From contig CAJVYC010000001.1 in the NCBI GenBank assembly GCA_913009205.1, positions 62,001-126,000 of the forward strand: a stretch of DNA of 64,000 bases, read 5' to 3'. A program made the position numbers and the translations under genes. The DNA comes from an uncultured Fluviicola sp. GTDB lineage: Bacteria; Bacteroidota; Bacteroidia; Flavobacteriales_D; Crocinitomicaceae. A model generated the notes under the pieces. That model made no database searches. It was not told the origin of the DNA and saw only the letters and a list, made by a program, of their open reading frames with translations. Numbering within the stretch: the first letter of the stretch is position 1; each line of letters starts with the position of its first letter. This document shows positions 1-7,711 of the stretch, piece by piece.

Positions 1-696
1 GTAATGGGCTTAATTGCTGTTTTCACACTGTACATGTCTTGGGATAGCGTTGCAACAACACAGCAATACAATGAGAGAAGCATGAAATGTCAACTTAAGG
101 CAAAACAGAACTTAACAGACATTTCGTACATTCAAAAATCTTACAAAGAAAAGAATGGTGTTTATTTGAAAGATTGGGAGTCACTTATTGAGTATGCGAA
201 AACAGGAACTGTTCCTGAATACGTTTCAGAAGGTGTCGTTCCAAGTGTTCGTTTAAACGTTGAAGAAAGAGATTACTTGTATGGAGATGATCGTGCTCTT
301 GATAAGAACATGACAGAAGTAGAGGCTTACCGTCTTTCACTTTGGAAAGAAGGACCGAGATACAATCAATACTTTTCAAATTTCGTACGAGACACGAATC
401 AAGTGAGTCTTTTAAAATCAAAATTCGAAACACGTTCTTACCGTGAAGCAAGAATTAAAGATGAACTTGGAAAGTTTTATGTTGATTCATTACCATTAAT
501 CCCTTACACAAATGGAAAATATATTTGGAAAATGGAAGTTAGAGATTCTATCTTTTTCAATGATATGACTGGACCCTCAATCTTCATTTCAGGATCACTT
601 CCTTATGCAAAAGAAGAAGGGTCTGCTCGAAAAATATTTATGACTCTTGGTAAACTTACTACATTCGAGCATACGGGGTCTTGGGAAACTGAGTAA
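1..696 (+). CDS. Conserved hypothetical membrane-anchored protein (5' end possibly outside window)
   Basis: I do not recognise this protein. The reading frame is already open at base 1 and an ATG occurs at base 4, so the true start may lie upstream of the window. The visible N terminus is a hydrophobic segment (GLIAVFTLYM) followed by a polar region of about 215 residues rich in charged and aromatic residues, which suggests a single membrane anchor or uncleaved signal with an exported or cytoplasmic soluble domain. The soluble part has no motif I can name. It ends 2 bases before the DUF3822 gene, so it is probably co-transcribed with the DUF3822-rsmD-coaD block. Confidence 0.6.
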   Translation, partial: VMGLIAVFTLYMSWDSVATTQQYNERSMKCQLKAKQNLTDISYIQKSYKEKNGVYLKDWESLIEYAKTGTVPEYVSEGVVPSVRLNVEERDYLYGDDRALDKNMTEVEAYRLSLWKEGPRYNQYFSNFVRDTNQVSLLKSKFETRSYREARIKDELGKFYVDSLPLIPYTNGKYIWKMEVRDSIFFNDMTGPSIFISGSLPYAKEEGSARKIFMTLGKLTTFEHTGSWETE

Positions 697-698
697 TC

Positions 699-1463
699 AT
701 GAGAGGAAGTCATCTCGCTATTGAGATAGCATCAAACGCAGTTCGATTTGTTTCAATGAGAAACGAAACGGTTCTATCAAGGTTGGATCAAACAATTTCT
801 GCTAAAACAGATTCTGAATCAAAAGAAGCGCTCAAAGCAATTTTCGAAGCAAACTCCTTTTTACAAGGTGATTTTGATGAAGTCACTGTGGCTTGGTGTA
901 TTGATAAATCATCGCTAGTTCCCAATGCTGTTTTTAATGAGTCTAAGCCACTCGATATATTTCAATTGTGCTTTGGTAAAGACTCCAGAAAAAGCGAAAT
1001 CGATTACAACCGTATTTCAGAACTAAGCGTAATAAACGTTTACGAAGTTCCAAACTGGATCAAATCATTTTTCGTTATTCGATTTCCGAGAGTTGTCATT
1101 CAACACGCAGGAACACATATCGTAAGAAAAGCTCTTAATGAAAATGCATTCAAATTAAAAGCTACCATTGTTTGCTTTGAAAACTACTTTCGCTTAACAC
1201 TGGTGAAACACAATGCGCTTGAATTTTATTCCTCGTTTAGCTATCAATCCTCTGAAGACATTATTTATCATTTAAACTTTGCCTTACAGCAAAAAGAGTT
1301 TACAAATGAGAAAGGTGCGATTGAATTGGTTGCGGCAGTAGGATCAGAATCCAACCTCATCGATTCCATAGAAAAAGGATTGTTGAAAATTGGAGACTTA
1401 AAGAAAATGGCGGTATCAAAAGACAATGATCATCTTGCTAAATCCCAAATACTGTGCGTATAA
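699..1463 (+). CDS. DUF3822 family protein
   Basis: A 254-residue protein of the Bacteroidota-specific DUF3822 family, called from its opening (a short beta strand HLAIEIASNAVRFVSM), its size and its place directly before rsmD and coaD, a gene order common in this phylum. No signal peptide or membrane segment is visible, so it is probably cytoplasmic. The repeated short strands resemble actin/RNase H-fold proteins such as PilM or FtsA, but that is inference only and no nucleotide-binding motif was identified. The last 10 bases overlap the rsmD start, which implies translational coupling. Function unknown. Confidence 0.75.
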   Translation: MRGSHLAIEIASNAVRFVSMRNETVLSRLDQTISAKTDSESKEALKAIFEANSFLQGDFDEVTVAWCIDKSSLVPNAVFNESKPLDIFQLCFGKDSRKSEIDYNRISELSVINVYEVPNWIKSFFVIRFPRVVIQHAGTHIVRKALNENAFKLKATIVCFENYFRLTLVKHNALEFYSSFSYQSSEDIIYHLNFALQQKEFTNEKGAIELVAAVGSESNLIDSIEKGLLKIGDLKKMAVSKDNDHLAKSQILCV

Positions 1464-2008
1464 TCAGAGGTAAATTCAAAACGAGATACTTTAGAATTCC
1501 CAAAAGCTTTCCTTCCCGCCCAACAACTGATTTTGCAAAAGAGGGCTTGTTCAACATTCTTGAACATCAATATTCCTTAGAAAATTTAAGAATCCTTGAT
1601 CTCTGTGCTGGATCTGGAAATATATCGTTTGAATTTTTATCAAGGGAAGCAGGAACAGTCATTGCAGTTGATAAGAACTTCAATTGCTACAAGCACATGA
1701 AAACGATGTCTCATAAATACGAGTGTGAGCAAGATATCACTGTCATAAAATCAGACTTAGTTAGGTTCTTGAATCAAACAAATGAAAAATTCGACCTGAT
1801 TTTTGCAGATCCTCCTTATGCGTATGAAGAGCATGAAGAAATTGCAAATCTGGTTTTTGAACGTGAACTATTAGTCGAAGGTGGTCTCCTCATAATTGAA
1901 CATGGCAAACAAACATCTCTAAAAAACACAACTCATTTCAATTTTGAACGTATGTATGGAGGAGTACATTTTAGTTTCTTTCAAATAAATGATGATGATG
2001 ATACATAA
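1454..2008 (+). CDS. rsmD: 16S rRNA (guanine966-N2)-methyltransferase RsmD
   Basis: RsmD methylates N2 of G966 in 16S rRNA using S-adenosylmethionine. The 184-residue protein opens with MRIIRGKFKTR, the usual RsmD N terminus, has the SAM-binding motif I LDLCAGSGNISFEF near residue 50, an acidic residue at the end of the next strand (AVD), and the N6/N2-methylase signature ADPPY near residue 120. The start is a GTG inside the end of the DUF3822 gene; no ATG fits the family N terminus. The C terminus ends in four Asp codons (GAT repeats) that, read one frame over, form the start of coaD, giving a 20-base overlap. Confidence 0.9.
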   Translation: MRIIRGKFKTRYFRIPKSFPSRPTTDFAKEGLFNILEHQYSLENLRILDLCAGSGNISFEFLSREAGTVIAVDKNFNCYKHMKTMSHKYECEQDITVIKSDLVRFLNQTNEKFDLIFADPPYAYEEHEEIANLVFERELLVEGGLLIIEHGKQTSLKNTTHFNFERMYGGVHFSFFQINDDDDT

Positions 2009-2459
2009 AATTGGTTTATTTCCTGGATCCTTTGACCCATTTACTAAGGGGCATGAAGTTGTAGTTAGAAAGAGTTTAACTCTTTTTGACGAAGTTGTCA
2101 TTGGTATTGGTGTGAACAGCCAAAAAACCTACATGTACGATCTCGACAAGAGAATCGAACACATAAACTCTTTATTTACAGCAGAAGAAAATATTCGAGT
2201 AGAGGACTTTCAATCATTAACAGTTGATTTTTGTAAAGTTATTGGAGCAAACCATATCATAAGAGGTTTAAGGGATTCTAAAGATTTCCAATACGAAAAA
2301 CCAATCGCTCACATGAACAAAGACATTTCGGGAATTGAAACCGTATTCTTTTTAACGGATCAAAAGTATTCGGCAATAAATTCCTCTATCGTTCGTGAAA
2401 TAGATAAGAACGGTGGTTCCATCAATGCTTTTGTAACCAACCCACATTTCCTCGTTTAG
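1989..2459 (+). CDS. coaD: Pantetheine-phosphate adenylyltransferase (PPAT)
   Basis: CoaD transfers AMP from ATP to 4'-phosphopantetheine, the fourth step of coenzyme A synthesis. The 156-residue protein carries the nucleotidyltransferase signature GLFPGSFDPFTKGH (T/HxGH) near residue 20, RGLRDSKDFQYE in the substrate loop and the ISS-type motif AINSSIVREI near residue 135. Translation can begin at any of four consecutive ATG codons (1989, 1992, 1995, 1998); the family needs only the residues from IHKIGLFPG onward, so the real start cannot be decided from sequence. The start lies inside rsmD. Confidence 0.93.
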   Translation: MMMMIHKIGLFPGSFDPFTKGHEVVVRKSLTLFDEVVIGIGVNSQKTYMYDLDKRIEHINSLFTAEENIRVEDFQSLTVDFCKVIGANHIIRGLRDSKDFQYEKPIAHMNKDISGIETVFFLTDQKYSAINSSIVREIDKNGGSINAFVTNPHFLV

Positions 2460-2508
2460 AAAGTATGGTACAATTAATGTACTTCACTTCCAACAACAAT
2501 TAAGCGAT

Positions 2509-3966
2509 ATGCGAAATATCATACTTTTTTCATTTCTATTCGTTCTAAGTGGTATTAAAGCACAGACAGTTTCAATATCTGGAATGGCACCAGCTTATAT
2601 TGGAAAAAAAATTCGTTTTTATAAAATTGAAGATTACTTAAGCAATAAGCAAAAATTGATTGGTAGTGCCACAATCAGAATTGACAGTTCATTCAATATG
2701 ACGATCAATTGTGATGAAATTCAAAAAATTGTTGTCAAATCCAATAATAACCGAGGATTTATTTACATCCAACCGAAAGGAGATTACAGTATTTTCTTTC
2801 CTGAAAGAAATATCTACGAGCCGATCAAACCTTCTGGAAATGACGTGGAAGTTGGTTTTAACAGATTGGACAGCACAGATATTAATTATAAAATTTTAGG
2901 GTACCGACGTTGGGTTGATTACTTCGTCTCTGGTACCTTTCATTTGAGAAACAGAAAGGATACTTTGGGATATGTTGAGGCATTCGACCGCTTTAAAGGG
3001 AGAGTGCAAAAAGCGTACGAAATCGATACAAGTGAAAACGCGAACTATCTTAAAACGTATATTAAATTTGACATCGCAGGATTAGAGAATATCAACAACG
3101 TTGCAGAAAGAAACCGTTATGAAAAACACGACTTCTTTATAAAATACCAACCCGTTGAATACAACAACGATGTTTACATGGAGTACATAACAAACTACTA
3201 TAAAAAGATTGTACCTCAGCTATCGAATGCAACAAACGAGGCATTTTACCAAGGAATACTAAACAGCAGTCCCAGTATGGTTATGAATGCTTTAGGAAGA
3301 GAATACACACTGATCAATAGAAGAATTAGGGAAATTGTAATGATTCAGGCGCTATCCGAAATATTCTATTCGAAAGATTATCCTCAAACTAACGTGATTA
3401 CTATTCTCGATAGCGTTGTTCATTTCACAATGTTCAAAGAAAATACAATCATTGCCAAGAACATTCGGTACCGATTGATTAATCTTGTTCCTGGAGTAAT
3501 TGCTCCTGACTTTGTTCTATCCGCCGATGGATTGGAAACAAAAACACTCTTGGGTCTAAAAGAAAAGCATATTTATCTTCACTTTTTTGATCCAAACAGT
3601 AACGATAATATGAAGGAATTGGAGCTCGTCCGTGGGCTTAATAACAAATATTCTAAATATGTTAAGTTCATTTCTATTTACAAACAGGAGTCTGAACTTT
3701 CGGAAGAAATACAAAAGAAATTGGATGCTCTGGAATGGGATATTTACCCTACTTCTCTCACGAATTCAATTTGGGACAAGTATCAAGTCACAACTTTCCC
3801 GCATTATACTTTCCTCGATGCTACAGGATACGTTATTGGAAGCCCAGCTTTGGGTCCAACGCCAAATGGGAACTATGAGACTATTGATCAAAGTTTTTTC
3901 CAATTAAAAAAAGCCTGGGAATATGAAAATAATGATGGTGGTGAATTGTACGACCGCAATCATTAA
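2509..3966 (+). CDS. Exported thioredoxin-fold protein lacking active-site cysteines
   Basis: A 485-residue protein with a cleavable signal peptide (hydrophobic FLFVLSGIKAQ, cut after the AQ). The first 325 or so residues form a domain like the N-terminal part of Bacteroidota TlpA/DUF4369-type disulphide proteins (early GxxxxYIGKKI and rigid beta content). The last 150 residues match the thioredoxin/AhpC fold: APDFVLSADG, then HIYLHFFDPN where the CxxC would be, and VTTFPHYTFLD with the cis-proline. The redox cysteines are replaced by DPNSND, so it is unlikely to be an oxidoreductase. Probably periplasmic. Transcribed alone, 49 bases after coaD. Confidence 0.65.
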   Translation: MRNIILFSFLFVLSGIKAQTVSISGMAPAYIGKKIRFYKIEDYLSNKQKLIGSATIRIDSSFNMTINCDEIQKIVVKSNNNRGFIYIQPKGDYSIFFPERNIYEPIKPSGNDVEVGFNRLDSTDINYKILGYRRWVDYFVSGTFHLRNRKDTLGYVEAFDRFKGRVQKAYEIDTSENANYLKTYIKFDIAGLENINNVAERNRYEKHDFFIKYQPVEYNNDVYMEYITNYYKKIVPQLSNATNEAFYQGILNSSPSMVMNALGREYTLINRRIREIVMIQALSEIFYSKDYPQTNVITILDSVVHFTMFKENTIIAKNIRYRLINLVPGVIAPDFVLSADGLETKTLLGLKEKHIYLHFFDPNSNDNMKELELVRGLNNKYSKYVKFISIYKQESELSEEIQKKLDALEWDIYPTSLTNSIWDKYQVTTFPHYTFLDATGYVIGSPALGPTPNGNYETIDQSFFQLKKAWEYENNDGGELYDRNH

Positions 3967-4003
3967 ATCACTTCAATTTTAAGGTATGCTTGGAATCAAT
4001 TGT

Positions 4004-4011
4004 TAATTTTG
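4004..4011 (+). promoter_or_regulatory. Putative -7 promoter element TAATTTTG
   Basis: This 8-mer matches the Bacteroidota TAnnTTTG -7 element exactly and lies 16 bases before the nitroreductase ATG. No TTG is found at the expected position about 19 bases upstream, so only half the promoter is supported. Confidence 0.4.
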
Positions 4012-4027
4012 ACCCAAATTAAAATCA

Positions 4028-4615
4028 ATGCGATTCAATCTTTCAGAAATCAACGAACTCATTCGAGAAAGGCGTACTATTTATCCTGAACAATTCAGCG
4101 AACGACAAGTGCACAGGGAACAAATCGAAGTAATTCTGAACAATGCACAATGGGCCCCTACTCACGGTAACACGCAGCCCTGGCGTTTCAAAGTTTTCAC
4201 GGATGAAGGAAGGCAAACGTTAAGCACATACTTAGGTCAAGCATACTTGAATTTCACGCCTGAAGACAAACAGAACGATTTGAAATTGAAAAAATTGATT
4301 TTGCGTCCATTAAAATCTTCCGTTGTCATTGCAGTTTGCATGAAAAGACAAGCGGAGGAAAAAATTCTTGAAATAGAAGAAATCGAAGCTGTAGCCTGTG
4401 CCATTCAAAACATACATTTAACATGCACGGCTTATGGACTGGGAGGTTTTTGGTCAACACCTAAATTAATCTACACTCAAGAAATGAATGATTTTCTGAA
4501 AATTGGCAATAAAGACAAATGCTTGGGATTGTTTTATATCGGTTACCCAGCAATTGAATGGCCAAAAGCACATAGAAAGCCACTCGAATACACGACAGAA
4601 TGGAGAGGCGAGTAG
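4028..4615 (+). CDS. Nitroreductase family protein
   Basis: A 195-residue FMN-dependent nitroreductase-fold protein, presumably using NAD(P)H and cytoplasmic. The signature is the N-terminal IRERRTIYPEQFS (RRS-type phosphate-binding arginines), the APTHGNTQPWRF motif around residue 45 and the ICxQNIxLTCTAYGLGGFW-like segment near residue 130 that contacts the flavin in a dimer. The size and the C-terminal GLFYIGYPAIEWP place it close to the short YdjA-like branch. The substrate cannot be told from sequence. The stop overlaps the next gene by 16 bases. Confidence 0.82.
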   Translation: MRFNLSEINELIRERRTIYPEQFSERQVHREQIEVILNNAQWAPTHGNTQPWRFKVFTDEGRQTLSTYLGQAYLNFTPEDKQNDLKLKKLILRPLKSSVVIAVCMKRQAEEKILEIEEIEAVACAIQNIHLTCTAYGLGGFWSTPKLIYTQEMNDFLKIGNKDKCLGLFYIGYPAIEWPKAHRKPLEYTTEWRGE

Positions 4616-5025
4616 ATAGTCCCGTGGACAATATTGTTGATTTGGGATTGGTGAATTATGTTCAACATCCATCGAACCCAGAGTATATTGTTTACCGATT
4701 TGTTGATCCTGAAAGAGCGGCTTCCTTCGAGAAAGAATTGGAAGATCAATCAATCTGGTTTGAAAAAGATATTGAAAATAAACGTGAAAAAGAATATATA
4801 TTATTCGGAGTTCACAGCAGAGATTTCAAGCGGACTGATAAAATCAATTTTAAAGTCGAAGGAAAGCATAAGAAACCACTCATTCCTTTTAAAGGATTCC
4901 GCTATTTCATTCTTATTCTGGGCCTGGGACTGTTGATCCTTGCAATCATTGGTTATTGTAAACAACAGGAGAAGCTCTCTTTATACAATAATGACAGCGC
5001 TTCACTCAAAGAGTCAAAAAAATAA
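4600..5025 (+). CDS. Hypothetical protein with C-terminal membrane segment
   Basis: I do not recognise this 141-residue protein. Residues 1-95 are soluble and strongly charged; residues about 97-118 (FILILGLGLLILAIIGY) form one membrane helix, followed by a short polar tail. It resembles a tail-anchored protein with the bulk in the cytoplasm. The ATG lies inside the end of the nitroreductase gene in another frame, so translation is probably coupled to it. The compact soluble part, with an early YIVYRFVDPERAASFEKEL, may be a ferredoxin-like fold, but this is a guess. Confidence 0.6.
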   Translation: MERRVDSPVDNIVDLGLVNYVQHPSNPEYIVYRFVDPERAASFEKELEDQSIWFEKDIENKREKEYILFGVHSRDFKRTDKINFKVEGKHKKPLIPFKGFRYFILILGLGLLILAIIGYCKQQEKLSLYNNDSASLKESKK

Positions 5026-5058
5026 GAATAAAATGCGTTTATTAGCGTTGTACATACG

Positions 5059-5811
5059 ATGAAAATTTATCTAATCTTACTGGCACTTTTTTTCTTTTCA
5101 CCCTCGTTCTCTCAAGATGATGCTAATAGTCTACCGTCATATTTTGGCATCCAAATACGGCCTGTTTTTCCAACTAGTTTTATAGGCTCACCTGAAACGT
5201 CTTTGAGCAAAGATGGATTCAATGTAAAGATTAACCAGAAAATAGGGTATTCATTTGGCGGAACGGTTCGAGTAGGACTTACAAAATTGATCGCACTTGA
5301 AACTGGATTGAATTTTACCGAACGTAATTTTAATTTAGAGATGGAGGTTCCTGATTCGAACGCCTTCGCAACTAACTCAATGAGCTTTATAGAGTATGAT
5401 CTTCCAATTAACGGTCTCATTTATATCCAACTTGCTGAAAATTGGTTTATGAATGCTTCAATTGGTTTTGCATTAACCTACAAGCCCACCGATGTAAGAA
5501 TTTTCAATTCTCCAGGTGGAGAAAATACCTTCACAATTTTCGGGGTAAGAGGAAGTAAAGTAGGAATTGACGCCAACGCAAATGTTGGGTTTGAGTTTAG
5601 AACCAAGAAGAAAGGCTTTTTCTATTTGGGCGGCTCGGCAAGAGTTCCTTTCTCACCTGTATTTGACATTGTAGCAAATTACCAATGGCAAGGGAACCTA
5701 ATACAGGCAATTGGTGAAGTCGACGGTTCCTTTCTGGCTATAGATTTTAAATACTTCTTTCCAAATATTCAAAACAAGGGGCCTCAATTCATAGATGGAC
5801 CAATTGAATAG
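5059..5811 (+). CDS. Outer membrane beta-barrel protein (PorT-like fold)
   Basis: A 250-residue exported protein. The N-terminal LILLALFFFSPSFSQ is a signal peptide ending in the Ser-Gln typical of this phylum. The rest alternates polar and hydrophobic residues, with glycine and aromatic residues at likely strand ends (YSFGGTVRVGLTKLIALETG, GVRGSKVGIDANANVGFEF), as in eight-stranded outer membrane barrels of the OMP_b-brl_2/PorT group. No enzymatic motif is visible. It follows the previous gene by 33 bases on the same strand. Confidence 0.7.
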   Translation: MKIYLILLALFFFSPSFSQDDANSLPSYFGIQIRPVFPTSFIGSPETSLSKDGFNVKINQKIGYSFGGTVRVGLTKLIALETGLNFTERNFNLEMEVPDSNAFATNSMSFIEYDLPINGLIYIQLAENWFMNASIGFALTYKPTDVRIFNSPGGENTFTIFGVRGSKVGIDANANVGFEFRTKKKGFFYLGGSARVPFSPVFDIVANYQWQGNLIQAIGEVDGSFLAIDFKYFFPNIQNKGPQFIDGPIE

Positions 5812-5923
5812 TTTTCAAAACCACTTTAGATTTTTTTCGATAGTATAAAGTTCTTAATCAGTTTGCGGAGAATGATTAGTTTCGGGAACGATATTTGCAT
5901 TCTTATTCGCCAAACACCCAAAG

Positions 5924-6409
5924 ATGAAACATTTTCGACATTTAATTCCAGCTTTACTCTTTATAATCCTCTTTACTGTGAGTTGTAGAAAAGCAGACAA
6001 TATATCATCCACATCAAAAGTAGAAGGGAAAATTCTGGGGACGTGGACAATTGACAAAGTTGCTTTAGAAGACAACGGTAAACTATTCGAGACTGACATT
6101 ACGGGTCAATACGATCAAGTGCAATTTAATTTCGCTGCGAACAATGAATTTTCTATCCTAGATCAATTGAAAAATGAGACGTATCCAGGTGTTTGGTATT
6201 TGGATGAAATTTGGACTTGGAATGAATTAGATCAAGAGGAAAAGAAAACTTACAGCTTGTATATGAATATCTATAATCCGGCTGATACTAGTTTGTCCAC
6301 CTCGATGAGTTGGACAGATTTAAAAATTTCGAGTAGAAAACTCATTGCAAAACACAAGCGATTGGTCGATGACGGAATGCACAAATATACGTACCGATTA
6401 AAGCGTTAA
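5924..6409 (+). CDS. Lipocalin-like lipoprotein
   Basis: A 161-residue putative lipoprotein: the hydrophobic LLFIILFTVSC ends in a lipobox cysteine at about residue 21, so it is probably anchored to a membrane. The mature part begins EGKILGTWTIDKVALEDNG, the GxW start of Bacteroidota lipocalin-like or DUF5004-type domains, and continues with short beta strands (VQFNFAANNEFSI, GVWYLDE). Ligand unknown. The stop directly abuts the stop of the convergent BNR lipoprotein gene, with no space for a terminator between them. Confidence 0.6.
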   Translation: MKHFRHLIPALLFIILFTVSCRKADNISSTSKVEGKILGTWTIDKVALEDNGKLFETDITGQYDQVQFNFAANNEFSILDQLKNETYPGVWYLDEIWTWNELDQEEKKTYSLYMNIYNPADTSLSTSMSWTDLKISSRKLIAKHKRLVDDGMHKYTYRLKR

Positions 6410-7711
6410 TTATTTCTTCAGGCCCTTTTCACTAATCAAAGCTACGTGTAGTTTTATTTTTTTATCCTTCATACTTGGCCATATAGGTCGAATCTGACCA
6501 TCAACTGCATCTATATTCAAGTAATCACCAAAGAACATTTCCGCACTTGGAATGAATGGCTTTTCAGAAATCTTGGTATCTACAAATGTTTTCCCTCCGT
6601 CTCTTGACGCAGATAAATACACATCTGTCTGCGTATCGTCGTAATTTCTTCTGTCGTAGTAAACAAAGTACAAATAGCCTGAACTTTGATCAATTGTCAT
6701 CCAAGTAAAGAACTGGTGCTTGTTAGAATCGTCTTGATTCACTCGGATTCGATCACTCCAGGTTACACCGCCATCTGTCGACTTCATAATCCATGAATCA
6801 GTATTGTCTTCTCCACCCATCTGATCACACCAGTTCAAGTACAAATCCCCTTGATTGGGCCCGTTGCTTAAATCACATTTCAAAATCGGCAATCCATTCG
6901 CTCTATAGATCCCGGGAACCTCAAGTGTCCAACCTCCGAATTGCTCTTGAAGCACAATTTCGCTTTCCATCCATGTTGATCCACCATCCAACGATTTTTG
7001 AAACACAAGCCCCATTGGGCCTGTCCAGGTGACATATATTTCGCCATTTGGTCCAACAGCAGGTACAGCACCTTCTACCGTATTATCGTCGTCAATGCAA
7101 TCTCCACCGTGTTTGGAAATCCTCAAAGGTTCGCTCCACGTTAGACTCTGATCATTAGATTTAGAAAACATAATGAATGAACTGTCTTCTTTAGACTTCG
7201 AATTATATGCATCGAACTGCGTCCATGTCATGTAAATCTCGTTCGTTTCCTGATTTACAACTGTCCATTGCTTGTCTTGAACTTTCGTGCCATTTGGCGT
7301 TGGAAATGTGCCATTATTGAATGAAGACGGTGTATTTAAATCAAGACTTGCTGGTTCTTTCGTTTGACAAACAATTCGATCCAAATGAGTCGTTTCAATA
7401 TAACTAGCCAAGTGAAAATAATAGATCTTACTCTTTGTATCAAACATCATAACTGGATCTCCATAAACGCCATAAGTGCTCTTGACATTTTGAGCATCCC
7501 AAGATTTCCCTCCATCAAACGATTCATAAAACTCATCCAGAATTGCACCAGCGATAATGTGTTGATTGTTATTTGGATCAATCGCTATGGAAGGTTCAGT
7601 TTGGGCAGCAATATAAATAGAACCTTCAGGTTTTTCCAACACTACAAACTTGACCGAAGAACAAGCACCAATGATGAATGCAAAAACTATAAGTCCAACT
7701 GTGTATCTCAT
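6410..7711 (-). CDS. BNR/Asp-box repeat lipoprotein (sialidase-like fold)
   Basis: A 433-residue lipoprotein with signal GLIVFAFIIGAC and lipobox cysteine. At least five Asp-box motifs (SxDxGxTW) recur: SFDGGKSWD, SNDQSLTW, SLDGGSTW, STDGGVTW and SRDGGKTF, which build a six-bladed sialidase or exo-glycosidase propeller. No arginine triad of true sialidases could be assigned, so catalytic activity is uncertain. A TTG start at 7726 is possible, but the ATG at 7711 overlaps the stop of the M61 gene as ATGA and begins a normal signal peptide, so it is preferred. It likely forms an operon with that peptidase. Confidence 0.75.
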   Translation of the reverse strand: MRYTVGLIVFAFIIGACSSVKFVVLEKPEGSIYIAAQTEPSIAIDPNNNQHIIAGAILDEFYESFDGGKSWDAQNVKSTYGVYGDPVMMFDTKSKIYYFHLASYIETTHLDRIVCQTKEPASLDLNTPSSFNNGTFPTPNGTKVQDKQWTVVNQETNEIYMTWTQFDAYNSKSKEDSSFIMFSKSNDQSLTWSEPLRISKHGGDCIDDDNTVEGAVPAVGPNGEIYVTWTGPMGLVFQKSLDGGSTWMESEIVLQEQFGGWTLEVPGIYRANGLPILKCDLSNGPNQGDLYLNWCDQMGGEDNTDSWIMKSTDGGVTWSDRIRVNQDDSNKHQFFTWMTIDQSSGYLYFVYYDRRNYDDTQTDVYLSASRDGGKTFVDTKISEKPFIPSAEMFFGDYLNIDAVDGQIRPIWPSMKDKKIKLHVALISEKGLKK

